From NCBI RefSeq assembly GCF_030687715.1, contig NZ_CP117445.1, forward strand, positions 313,501 through 377,500: DNA of 64,000 nucleotides, given 5' to 3'. The stretch comes from Pseudomonas sp. FP2196 (lineage in GTDB: Bacteria; Pseudomonadota; Gammaproteobacteria; Pseudomonadales; Pseudomonadaceae). The notes below the pieces were generated by a model. The model did not search any database, was not told the origin of the DNA, and saw only the letters and a list, made by a program, of their open reading frames with translations. Below, piece by piece: positions 9,079 to 16,208 of this stretch (positions are counted from its first letter, which is position 1; each line of letters begins with the position of its first letter). The position numbers and the translations under genes are program-made.

Positions 9079-9636
9079 CCGCAGTTCTTCCACACTAGGG
9101 AGCACCGTTTTGTAGCTGCTGGCGAACAGTTACTCATTACCTTTGAAGATCGAGTAACGCGCGACCGCCTCGTTGTCCTGCGCGCACAAAGTGATCCCGA
9201 CGGTCGGCTTGTCGCCCTCACTGAGATTGAGGGTCGCGCATTCATCCATGTACCACTGGCGTGCCTTGTCGTTTTCGACCCGTAATAACCTGCGATAGTG
9301 GGTCCATCTCAATTCGTGACGCAGTGCGTCACGAATTGGAAAGGCTTGATAAAACAGGCGCATGTAACGAAGGTTGGAGGCATCAAAGCCCTTCCCGAAT
9401 TGAGCCGTCAGCTCTCTCGCCAGTGTCGGCAGCAACTGCTTGCCATACCCCGCTCGCCGGGCGCCTTCCTGTTCAAACTCGACCATATGCCGGCCAATCT
9501 GCCAGCAGGTCTGCACCTGAATCGTATCGACCACACGCAGCACTTTTTGCCGAGCCTGGCGAATCAGTTCGCCAAGATCGCCCAGCAATGAATCGATTTT
9601 CGGGTCTTGCGTGTCGGCAGGTTCAAGCTTGCTCAT
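9079..9636 (-). pseudogene. DUF1016/YhcG-type PDDEXK nuclease remnant (internal deletion plus nonsense)
   Basis: The frame starts MSKLEPADTQDPKIDSLLGD (ATG 9634-9636) and has the DUF1016 N-terminal domain (CWQIGRHMVEFEQEGARRAG; FDASNLRYMRLFYQAFP; ENDKARQWYMDECA). It then jumps directly to the C-terminal piece KPTVGITLCAQDNEAVARYS. In intact YhcG-like proteins roughly 150 residues including the PDDEXK core lie between these blocks, so the catalytic domain is deleted. The frame next hits TAA (9130-9132) exactly where a glutamine is expected; reading through gives LFASSYKTVLPSVEELR, after which homology ends near 9079. It is a decayed gene that cannot make a nuclease. Confidence 0.85.
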
Positions 9637-10011
9637 CGGGTCTTCCACGTCATTGGAAACAGGAGCGCAAGCATGCCGGCAGTCGCTGGCCAGGGATGTC
9701 GGGCGAGGCTGTGAAGTCAGCAGGAAGACGGGATCGTTGTTGCAGTAAGTTGCCAGCGAGAGGGCGTCAGATGGCTGCGGTCTGTAGTCCATTTCGTACG
9801 ATCGCCAGGTTCAAATCTTTCTAGAACGCGGCCCTCGCGCTTTTGATCAAACAAAAGGTAACGGTTGGGCTCTGCAACAGCCCGTGAGTCGTCATAACGG
9901 CGCAATCTGGTGTTCCACTGGAATAAAGCGGGATAGCGATCAGTGTGATTGCAAAGTTGAGACGCGGGTACAATCCCGCGCCTCATGTTTGGTGATTAAG
10001 GACGCGCTGGT
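9637..10011. other. Intergenic region upstream of lipoprotein gene
   Basis: A 375-bp gap between the divergent nuclease remnant and the lipoprotein gene. A -10-like TACAAT occurs at 9969-9974, about 40 bp before the lipoprotein start. A small inverted repeat GGGCT...AGCCC lies near 9868-9884. An open frame extends the pseudogene upstream to 9792 but lacks coding character. I see no RNA gene. Confidence 0.4.
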
Positions 10012-10293
10012 TTGAAAAGGATTTTGCGTATTGGCTCAGTGGTGGGCCTGATGTTGATGCTGGCCGGTTGTGGAACGATGATCGGGCGATTGAACGGTGA
10101 CTCTGCAGAGCCTTACTACAAAGGTGTTGATGGCAACTTGCACTTGCTTGGCGTGAGAGGGGGAGACGGCATGCCCCATGCCGTCATCTGTTACATCATG
10201 ATCGTCTGCCCGCTGATCACGGTGGTGTCCCTGCCGGTAGATGCTGCAGTGGACACGGTCTTGCTGCCAGTCGATTACGTCAACGCCCTCTGA
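10012..10293 (+). CDS. YceK/YidQ-type lipoprotein
   Basis: A 93-residue protein starting at TTG (10012) after GGA about ten bases upstream. The N-terminus MKRILRIGSVVGLMLMLAGC is a lipoprotein signal with the lipobox LAGC; cysteine 20 would be lipidated. The rest (PYYKGVDGNLHLLG; LPVDAAVDTVLLPVD) matches the pattern of YceK/YidQ family lipoproteins, which often end with a DT-x-LLP-x-D motif. The molecular role of the family is not well defined. Confidence 0.8.
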   Translation: MKRILRIGSVVGLMLMLAGCGTMIGRLNGDSAEPYYKGVDGNLHLLGVRGGDGMPHAVICYIMIVCPLITVVSLPVDAAVDTVLLPVDYVNAL

Positions 10294-10306
10294 AAGCCGC
10301 CCTGGT

Positions 10307-10654
10307 TTATCGCTTTGTGCGCTTGCCCTTGGGTTTTTCCACAGACTCCTGCGCTTTGCGATATGCCCATAATCCGAACACCCCGATCACCAGCAAAAAA
10401 ACAGTGCCTATGCTCTGCCACACAAACTCAAACCAGAATCGCCGAGGTTGCAGGGCCAGGGTGTAGGTGCTGCGCGGGCCGCGATTGTTGGTGGTGATGG
10501 AGCCAGTGACCCAGCTGTCGATCAGCATCCAGATCGATGCACTGATGGCGAAGGCCATCAGAACGGCAACGAGAACGGTCAGCCAGTAAGTCACCCGGCT
10601 TGGGCGATAGGGCGGCGGATGGGGCAGGGGGATGCGGGTTCGTTTCTGGTTCAT
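10307..10654 (-). CDS. Small membrane protein, function unknown
   Basis: A 115-residue protein with a proline-rich basic N-terminus, two hydrophobic helices (about residues 23-46 and 80-97) and a basic C-terminus (KPKGKRTKR). It converges on the lipoprotein gene, 13 bp away. No family is recognised. Confidence 0.65.
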   Translation of the reverse strand: MNQKRTRIPLPHPPPYRPSRVTYWLTVLVAVLMAFAISASIWMLIDSWVTGSITTNNRGPRSTYTLALQPRRFWFEFVWQSIGTVFLLVIGVFGLWAYRKAQESVEKPKGKRTKR

Positions 10655-10739
10655 CGCGGGGGTGACCCTCTTCCGTAAGGGGCGGCCAAGGTAGCGCGAA
10701 TCCCTGGGGCGGCAACAGCCCTCGTTAAATCGCAGGCAT

Positions 10740-10773
10740 AAAAAAACCCTGAATCTTGCGATTCAGGGTTTTC
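10740..10773 (-). terminator. Original terminator of tRNA-Phe, stranded by island insertion
   Basis: The stem ACCCTGAAT / ATTCAGGGT with a 6-nt loop is followed on the minus strand by a T-run (10740-10746). It lies a few bases beyond the left attachment site, exactly where the 3' trailer of tRNA-Phe would have ended before the 19-kb element inserted. That it was the native tRNA-Phe terminator is inferred from position. Confidence 0.75.
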
Positions 10774-10779
10774 GGTATT

Positions 10780-10799
10780 TGGTGCCAGAGACGGAATCG
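10780..10799. repeat. attL: copy of tRNA-Phe 3' end
   Basis: The 20-bp sequence TGGTGCCAGAGACGGAATCG repeats, in the same orientation, the end of tRNA-Phe at 29801-29821. There is one base missing here: GCC instead of GCCC. It marks the left junction of the island. Confidence 0.85.
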
Positions 10800-11134
10800 T
10801 ACCTTTGTCTGTATGGCACGTTTTATAAGGGGATTGTGAGTGTGGCTATAAAAATCTACTCACAAATCTACTCTCTTTTTAAAATGCTCCCCCTTTCCAG
10901 CCATGTTAAGGCTGGTCGAAAACGACGCTTCCTTGCGTTCTGCCGATCCCGACGAGCGGTAAACCTGACTCGTCGAATCAGTCGCCGGCTTAAAGGTGTG
11001 GTCATCTTCACTACCCCGGATCAGGGTAGTGGTCATTCATGGGGTGTTTTCAAAATCGCGCCATTCGATGCTCTTTGGTGGGTGGGGCGCAAAACGGGGA
11101 TTGGCGATCAGGTAAGGGATGCTTCTATCCCTGC
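10800..11134. other. Noncoding left end of the island
   Basis: 335 bp without a convincing gene; an open frame exists (10779-11387) but it spans attL and the arm repeats and has no coding character. The region holds the paired arm repeats (10836-10873) and a perfect 8-bp hairpin CACTACCC...GGGTAGTG (11009-11031) with a 7-nt loop. The hairpin could terminate the glycine-rich gene whose stop is at 11135. Confidence 0.5.
10836..10873. repeat. Integrase arm-type repeats, left end
   Basis: An inverted GTGAGT (10836-10841) precedes two direct copies of ATCTACTC at 10854-10861 and 10866-10873, 12 bp apart. The same word, layout and period occur at the right end (29640-29687). Paired repeats at both ends of a tyrosine-integrase element fit arm-type binding sites for the integrase or its AlpA-type cofactor. 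Confidence 0.65.
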
Positions 11135-11752
11135 TCAGTTAGGGATATCTGAAAACTCGTACTCATCGTCGACAGTTGAAACTTGCCAGCGGTACCCGCG
11201 GATGCGCAGTGTTTCATTTAACCAATCGAGATCGACAATTCTCCGGTCGTACCAGACCGTCTCTAGATCGCATGGTGTGATCGACTTTTCGATGAAATAT
11301 CTTTCCTTTAGCCCCATGACTAGTAGCTTGCGTGCCATGTATTGGGGAGTATCTGGAGCATCTCCACCACGTCCAGGCTCATTATGAGGATGCCCATAGG
11401 GTGGTTTAATGTGCGCGCGAGTGGAGAAACCAAAAAGATGAGCCCCGTAGGATCGACCACCACGTCCGCCTCTGCCATCTATTTGGCTTGATTCGCCACC
11501 TTGCCCGCCTGCCATGAATACATCGTCCTGCTCGATTAGGACATCGCCACCGGGCTGTCCTGGTCCCACGCCTCCACGTCCACCTTGGCCGCCCACACCT
11601 GTGCTCCTGTCACCCTTTACGCTAGCCTTGCCTCCAGGTCCGCCGTCTCCGATGACCGCTTCCCCGCCGTGTCCTCCAAGGGCGGTGCTATCATCACCTT
11701 CGACTTCGGCTTGGCCGCCGGCTCCACCGGTTCCTTGCGTTATTTTTTTCAT
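11135..11752 (-). CDS. Glycine-rich GGxGG-repeat protein with C-terminal domain
   Basis: A 205-residue protein. Residues 1-105 are built of GG-x-GG blocks alternating with short A-x-V-x-GDxS-x-A segments (for example QAEVEGDDSTALGGHGGEAV). Residues 130-205 form a different, non-repetitive domain with several tryptophans (ETVWYDRRIVDLDWLN). There is no signal peptide. Periodic GGxGG repeats may fold as polyglycine-II helices, a structure known from some phage adhesins; that is inference. The neighbour at 12074-12427 shares the repeat type behind two membrane helices. A DUF3467-like gene lies divergently only 28 bp away. Function unknown. Confidence 0.7.
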   Translation of the reverse strand: MKKITQGTGGAGGQAEVEGDDSTALGGHGGEAVIGDGGPGGKASVKGDRSTGVGGQGGRGGVGPGQPGGDVLIEQDDVFMAGGQGGESSQIDGRGGRGGRSYGAHLFGFSTRAHIKPPYGHPHNEPGRGGDAPDTPQYMARKLLVMGLKERYFIEKSITPCDLETVWYDRRIVDLDWLNETLRIRGYRWQVSTVDDEYEFSDIPN

Positions 11753-11780
11753 AGGTTCGGCTCTACATTCTGAGGGCGAT

Positions 11781-12077
11781 ATGACTGATAAACTGCAAAT
11801 CGTACAAGGACTGTCGTTGGCTCAATGGGAGGCATTATTCCGTCCGGGGATACAAGAATTTGCAGCCTCGACATTCATGTTTTCAGGAGAGGCGCATGAG
11901 CAAGTTCGAATTGCTTTTGGAAATAGCGGCCCTTACACCAATGAAAGTGAACGCTCTCCGGTTTTCACTCACGCTGTGACTCTTTCGCCAAGCGTTGCGG
12001 CGGAGCTCGCTCGAGTGCTTCTCGAGCATTTTGCCAAACCTACGGATGATCCAAGCAAGCCAATTGCAGTGATCTAG
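11781..12077 (+). CDS. Small DUF3467-like protein
   Basis: A 98-residue protein starting MTDKLQIVQGLSLAQWEALF (ATG 11781, preceded by GAGGG). The core VRIAFGNSGPYTNESERSPV followed by FTHAVTLSPSVAAELARVLL resembles the DUF3467 pattern: a strand with FGN, then an S/P-x-x-A-x-x-LxxxL helix. The resemblance is by eye and moderate. The gene is embedded between two glycine-rich genes on the other strand; its TAG shares the palindrome CTAG (12074-12077) with the stop of the downstream gene. A longer upstream frame overlaps the glycine-rich gene and is rejected. Confidence 0.65.
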   Translation: MTDKLQIVQGLSLAQWEALFRPGIQEFAASTFMFSGEAHEQVRIAFGNSGPYTNESERSPVFTHAVTLSPSVAAELARVLLEHFAKPTDDPSKPIAVI

Positions 12078-12427
12078 CCAGCCCCGCCATGGCCACCCTT
12101 TGCAACCGATCTTGCCCCTACGACGGTTGCATTCCCCCCATCGCCGCCAGCACCTCCATTCGCAGCACCTCCGTCCCCGCCTAATGCTTCGTTGTCATCA
12201 CCAATGCTTGTCGCGGTGCCGCCTTGGCCCCCGCGCCCTCGTACGGCTTTGGTTTTGATCGCCCGGTACGCAAGCACACCTGAAACAACAAAGAGCATTG
12301 CCGCCAATATCAACGCGATAGTGGGTGAGATCCAAGTAACCAAAGCCGGTAGGCCAAACCCGGCAAGTGGCGTTGCAGCAAGCAGTAAAAGCGGAACATA
12401 AAATTCTGCATATGGATGGTTTGCCAT
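12074..12427 (-). CDS. Membrane-anchored glycine-rich GGxGG-repeat protein
   Basis: A 117-residue protein with two hydrophobic helices (about residues 10-30 and 34-55) followed by a basic turn (IKTKAVRGRG). A tail of GGxGG blocks with GDDNEALGGDGG and VVGARSVAKGGHGG segments runs to the end. The tail repeats match those of the protein at 11135-11752, suggesting the two proteins interact or share an origin. The tail is probably cytoplasmic, since positive charges follow the second helix. Function unknown. Confidence 0.65.
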   Translation of the reverse strand: MANHPYAEFYVPLLLLAATPLAGFGLPALVTWISPTIALILAAMLFVVSGVLAYRAIKTKAVRGRGGQGGTATSIGDDNEALGGDGGAANGGAGGDGGNATVVGARSVAKGGHGGAG

Positions 12428-13515
12428 CAGATTTCCCTAACGTGGACGTCTGCGAATTAGTCGCGCAATGTAACTGCTGACTGGACTTTGAGTGGTTTAG
12501 CATTTTTTCGGTTGCAGGGGGGATTGTAGCCGCGCATCCGGAATGGCAACTCGGGGGCGCGCACCATTGACCTGACCTCCCATTTCGGTAGGGCAGGTGT
12601 CGCGCCACGTTTTTGTCATTCGCAAAACGTGTCGCGTGCTGAGGCTGGCCAATCGGCGGAGGTTTTCGCTGATCTCTGTCCTGGGGACAGATTTAGGTGG
12701 CGGCCTGGTCAAAGTGAGGAAAAACCGCTTTGGTCCGGACGGCTCAAATGTGAGCCTGAATCACAATTAAGCCTCACCTGTTCCAGCCTGCTGTCAGGTC
12801 GGCGGACGCCCCAATAAATACTTGACGAGTACCAAGCCCCAGCGCGAGACCTTTCACCCTGGAGACGGCGCCGGGCGTGGGCTGTGGAGGCATTGACCGG
12901 CGCCTGCCAGCGAAAATCCGTCAAGGTCCTGTCAAGAATTGCTTGGCGCGCTAAGGTTCTGTCTGGCCGATCGCGGTAGGCGTTTCGGCCTGGCCATCAC
13001 CGTTCGCCCCTTGACGGCCATGATCATAAATTCTTGACGAGGCAGGCGCTTACAGGGCGGAGCGAATTGCTGCGAGCGTGGCTGTGCTTAGGCTTGATGG
13101 CGCTGGTGGTAGGAGATGCCAGCGCAATCCGTCAAGACCTGTCAAAAGATTGATCAACGCTCCGTCAAGGATGGTCAAGGATCTTGGCGTCTCCTGCGCG
13201 GATACAGCCCCTCCTTTCTGAACGCCTCCGCTATCTGCCGCTAGGCTTTCTCGCCCCCGCCTTGGATCGCTGTGGCGCCCGGCCGGCACCTAACAAAATG
13301 CGCCCAGTCAAACCGTCCAGAGCCTGTCCAGAATCCGTTAGGGGGCTGTCAGGGGGATGAGACGGTAAGGTGACTTACTTTGACGCATCCCTTACGGAAT
13401 AAGCCTCAGACGCTCAGCCTGCAAGGATTCCGTCTCATGCCTGTCTCACATTCCGTCAAAGTGTGGTCAAAGTGTTCGCAGTCAATCAAACACTCGGGAC
13501 CGGCAGGCGAATCGC
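12428..13515. repeat. 1.1-kb noncoding region with paired GTC-type repeat modules
   Basis: No convincing gene. It contains two related ~120-bp units: CTTGAC (12821) then GTCAAG x2 (12920, 12931), and CTTGAC (13033) then GTCAAG/GTCAAA (13131, 13141). The pairs are preceded by the shared word GCCAGCG. Two interleaved modules follow: TGAGAC (13358) then GTCTCA x2 (13432, 13443), and CTTTGAC (13378) then GTCAAAG x2 (13455, 13466). Further pairs are GTCCAGA (near 13317 and 13328) and GTCAAG (near 13166 and 13176). Direct copies sit 10-11 bp apart. It also holds one copy of a 36-bp hairpin (12601-12636). Confidence 0.7.
12601..12636. repeat. 36-bp hairpin repeat, copy 1
   Basis: Arms CGCGCCACGTTTT and AAAACGTGTCGCG (one mismatch) flank a 10-nt loop. 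The right arm and its flank (ATTCGCAAAACGTGTCGCGT) are identical to the second copy at 20332-20367. The two copies bracket the cargo half of the island. Confidence 0.75.
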
Positions 13516-14376
13516 TCAGGTGGTACGGGGATAGAAATTTACCAGGAGCCGGTATTCAGGGAAGAAGGCAGCGTAAAACCCTTCCGTTAGAACGAGTTTG
13601 GCAGTCACTTCCGTCGCGTCTTTGTACCCAGCTTTCTTGAGCTCTGGAATTACCTCTTCGGAAATTTCAACCAGCCGACGCTCCAAGCATTCGAGGCGAT
13701 CATGCTCGATGTCCATCTGGATAACGGAAAATATGTTGTGCCCTGACGCCACCGTGCCGCCGCCCAAAGGGCCGTATGTTGTCTCATCCTCGGTAAGGAA
13801 AAATGCGTTCATGTGTACTTTCCTTAACGCAGCTCGCTCCTCGTCGGTGAGCCTTTTCCCCTTTACGCCTTGTATGACCCAACGGGCAACTGACTCCGGC
13901 CAGTTTCGATGAACAGTTTCCACTATTTCGCCGTTAGTCCATGAAGCATGGTCGTACACATCTATCGCATAAAAATACTCGTCAGTGATTCTGGCGAAAA
14001 GCAAAGGGTCTGCTCTTTCAACAAAGCCGTTTTCGATCAAAGTTCCCAGGTGTAAGTGGTGAACCCCCCAGTCGTTCAACATCAGGTCTTTTTTCTTCGT
14101 TTTTTCTATGAACTTGCTTAGGTGCGGGGTTAGATCTTGGCCGGTTTTTACTTTTTGCTGGATTAGCTCCCAGCCCGCCTGGTGTTCTGCGGGGCACTGG
14201 AAAGTGTCGGAAATAAGTAGCGTCCTAGGCCGCACAGGTATGCGTCGCTGTGCTGCGTTGAAGTAATGAACGGGGACGTCAGTAGTAAGCCCTGCTGTGT
14301 CCATTCCCCATTCGTTGCTCATGATTTCTTTGAGTGTGTCGTGCCAGTCTGCTTTGAAGTCCATGATCAATTTCAT
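13516..14376 (-). CDS. Unknown island cargo protein with a WGVHHLHLG motif
   Basis: A 286-residue protein. I chose ATG 14374-14376 because GGAGGG lies seven bases upstream; the frame is open further but without a better start. The centre has LMLNDWGVHHLHLGTLIENG, with a striking pair of histidines that could be catalytic or metal-binding. Farther on are DEYFYAIDVYDHASWTNGEI and a charged, helix-rich segment. There is no signal peptide or membrane helix. Flanking gaps are filled with short repeat modules. I do not recognise the family; its position among cargo genes makes a defence, toxin or immunity role possible but unproven. Confidence 0.6.
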   Translation of the reverse strand: MKLIMDFKADWHDTLKEIMSNEWGMDTAGLTTDVPVHYFNAAQRRIPVRPRTLLISDTFQCPAEHQAGWELIQQKVKTGQDLTPHLSKFIEKTKKKDLMLNDWGVHHLHLGTLIENGFVERADPLLFARITDEYFYAIDVYDHASWTNGEIVETVHRNWPESVARWVIQGVKGKRLTDEERAALRKVHMNAFFLTEDETTYGPLGGGTVASGHNIFSVIQMDIEHDRLECLERRLVEISEEVIPELKKAGYKDATEVTAKLVLTEGFYAAFFPEYRLLVNFYPRTT

Positions 14377-14925
14377 TACGGCGCCCTCCGATTTGCGCAT
14401 CTTAATCCTACGCGCCCGACGGCTTTTGTGAAGCCTCCAAGCTCGCCGATCCTCCTCCGTGGGTTTGTTTGGCAACAGGTCAGGTTGCCAGTGGAAACCA
14501 CTGTAATAACGCGGAAGCCGCAGTGGAAACCAGCGGCTGGAAACCGCTTACATTGGTAACTTTCCGTGGTAACCAGCGCGGTAACCACTGGCCGGGTTAG
14601 CACAAGTCTCGCGTAGGAGGGTGCGAACCAGAAGTGCGAACCTGCAGCCGGCGCGCATCAGCGATTGCGTACCAATGTGCGTACCAGCGGCGCGTCCCTC
14701 GCTCCCCCAGAGAGATCACGCAGTTCAGTTGCGTGAAGGCAATGCGTGAAAGGCTGCGTGAAACCTTGCCGGTGGAGAGCTCCGCGCATTGACCAAGTGC
14801 GCGGCGGACGTGCGCGAAAGATTGCGCGAAAAGAGGGCCGCCGCGTCTGGTCACTGCCCTGGGTATCCGCGCCGTATGAATGCCAATCGGTGGATACCAA
14901 AGTGGATACTCGGTGGCGCAGGATG
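14377..14925. repeat. 549-bp noncoding region packed with phased private-word repeat modules
   Basis: At least four modules consist of one inverted copy followed by two or three direct copies at 12-13 bp period. They are GGTTAGCAC (14595) then GTGCGAACC at 14621, 14634; TCACGCA (14716) then TGCGTGA at 14730, 14743, 14755; CCGCGCA (14782) then TGCGCG(G/A) at 14798, 14811, 14823; GGTATCC (14862) then GGATAC(C/T) at 14892, 14904. Pairs without a clear inverted copy are TGCGTACC (14666, 14678), GGTAAC(C) (near 14554, 14567, 14579) and TGGAAACC (near 14524, 14538). No ORF with coding character is visible. Confidence 0.8.
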
Positions 14926-15708
14926 TTATGTGCTCGGCAAATGCTGCTTCGGGCCCTTCCATTTGTATGCATTGAGTACTTCCGAAAGTAACCCCTGAAG
15001 GGCGGTCAGAGACTCCGGTGACACATCAACTTCGCCGAAATGACCGTCAGCCATGGTCGAACCGTACTTTGATCCATTCAGGTTATTTAGAACTAGCGCA
15101 CCTCCTGGGGCCTTGATCGCCTCATTATCGACGGGCTTTAGGTCTAGGGGCTTACCGTATTTGCCTAGAAAGCGTGTTCGATCCTCAATGTGGTGTGCAG
15201 AGTTTCGAACCTCGCGCAGCGCTGGAAACGCCGTCGTCATTTTTCCATGTATCTCTGCTATTGCCTCAGGAGCATTTTCGGTCTTTGACAAAACCCCCAA
15301 AAATTTATCGAAGCCGTCGAGCGCATACAAAAAGGCTCGTGCGTAAAGGAATGAAGTGTTGTGCTCGAACTCTCTGGGCATTGCCCCCCCGGCCCACTGC
15401 TCCCGCTTAAAACGAACATCGGTTTCAAATCGTACTTCTTCCCAGTTTTCATGAGAGTTCATGCCTCCCATTTCCATCTCAACGACTCGTTGAATTTCGC
15501 TACGACGCTGGGTGTCGCGTTCCCATTTCTCTCGATTCATGGTGGGAAAGAGTCGGCCCTGTTGCGAACTCGAAAACAGGTTGAGCGCTAAATTTGCTTC
15601 AAAAAACTGCGACTGGAGATTGCGTAGCAACCCTTCGACGCTCCAGGACCAGTCCCGATCCTCGTAATCCAACCAGGTGCCGGGAACCACGAGCTCGTAA
15701 ATATACAT
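14926..15708 (-). CDS. Unknown island cargo protein with a HEPN-like Rx4H motif
   Basis: A 260-residue protein starting MYIYELVVPGTWLDYEDRDW; ATG 15706-15708 has AAGGTG seven bases upstream. The frame is open to 15786 but without a better ribosome site. The first half is strand-rich and charged. The second half has a long helix (TSFLYARAFLYALDGFDKFL) and then FPALREVRNSAHHIEDR. The RNSAHH piece fits the Rx4-6H pattern, with a polar residue after R, of HEPN-fold ribonucleases. HEPN proteins are common in toxin-antitoxin and abortive-infection systems. The match is short and by eye, so the call is tentative. Confidence 0.5.
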   Translation of the reverse strand: MYIYELVVPGTWLDYEDRDWSWSVEGLLRNLQSQFFEANLALNLFSSSQQGRLFPTMNREKWERDTQRRSEIQRVVEMEMGGMNSHENWEEVRFETDVRFKREQWAGGAMPREFEHNTSFLYARAFLYALDGFDKFLGVLSKTENAPEAIAEIHGKMTTAFPALREVRNSAHHIEDRTRFLGKYGKPLDLKPVDNEAIKAPGGALVLNNLNGSKYGSTMADGHFGEVDVSPESLTALQGLLSEVLNAYKWKGPKQHLPST

Positions 15709-15804
15709 AGACACCTTCGTATGCTCAGCGAATGTGTCGCAGTGTAGTCGGGACTTGCCCTTAGCTTTCATGGATTGTTTCGGCAAAGGGGATTTGATGC
15801 GTCA

Positions 15805-15906
15805 GTGACCAGGGGAGCGCGGTCACCAATGGTGGTCACCGCATATGGTCACCACCAAGGTATCCACGCCGGATCTAGCCAAACCGTGGATACCGATGTG
15901 GATACC
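15805..15906. repeat. Two private-word repeat modules between cargo and immunity genes
   Basis: GTGACC (15805) precedes GGTCACC at 15821, 15834 and 15847 (period 13). GGTATCC (15859) precedes GGATACC at 15888 and 15900 (period 12). The second module has the same word as the one at 14862-14910, with a similar spacer; the first has its own word. Confidence 0.8.
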
Positions 15907-15947
15907 GGCGTCAACCGGTTGTGTGACCTCCCCGACGTGACGAGTGG

Positions 15948-16208
15948 TTACGCGCTTTTGAACCCTGGCAAACCCTGCGCCGCTCGCCAGTCCTTCACTG
16001 TTTGCAGAATGCCTTCAGGCGAGTCGTCCTCGCCGTTCTCTGGGTAGTAAATCCAGTCAGAGGCGACAGCGTTACCAGTTACTTCGATGAAGTTTTCCAG
16101 CAACTCGTCCTGATAGTCTTCGGTGCCAGTGGCGCTGCAGATTTCTTTGATCAGTGCGAGAAATTCGCTCTCCGTGTATTCGGAAAGGCTGCTTTTGAGT
16201 GCGATCAT
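15948..16208 (-). CDS. Colicin E9/pyocin-type DNase immunity protein
   Basis: An 86-residue acidic protein. The segment SDWIYYPENGEDDSPEGILQ followed by WRAAQGLPGF is the conserved Im2/Im7/Im9 core, with the YYP motif that contacts the DNase and the DSPEGI loop. It protects the producer by binding the nuclease domain of the adjacent pyocin. Its ATG overlaps the pyocin stop by 4 bp (ATGA), so the two proteins are co-translated, as in colicin operons. No lysis gene follows. Confidence 0.93.
   Translation of the reverse strand: MIALKSSLSEYTESEFLALIKEICSATGTEDYQDELLENFIEVTGNAVASDWIYYPENGEDDSPEGILQTVKDWRAAQGLPGFKSA

Noticed and set aside
10779..11387. 202-codon plus-strand ORF across attL
   Set aside because: It begins in the attachment site, runs through arm repeats and the antisense of the glycine-rich gene, and lacks protein-like composition.
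13050..13289. 79-codon minus-strand ORF in the repeat region
   Set aside because: Its codons are made of the GTCAAG repeats; no ribosome site or family resemblance.
12428..13515. Integron attC-like cassette boundaries
   Set aside because: No GTTRRRY/RYYYAAC core pairs and no IntI; the paired direct copies do not fit attC structure.
14377..15906. CRISPR array
   Set aside because: Repeat words are only 6-9 bp, differ between modules and have no uniform spacers; no cas gene is present.
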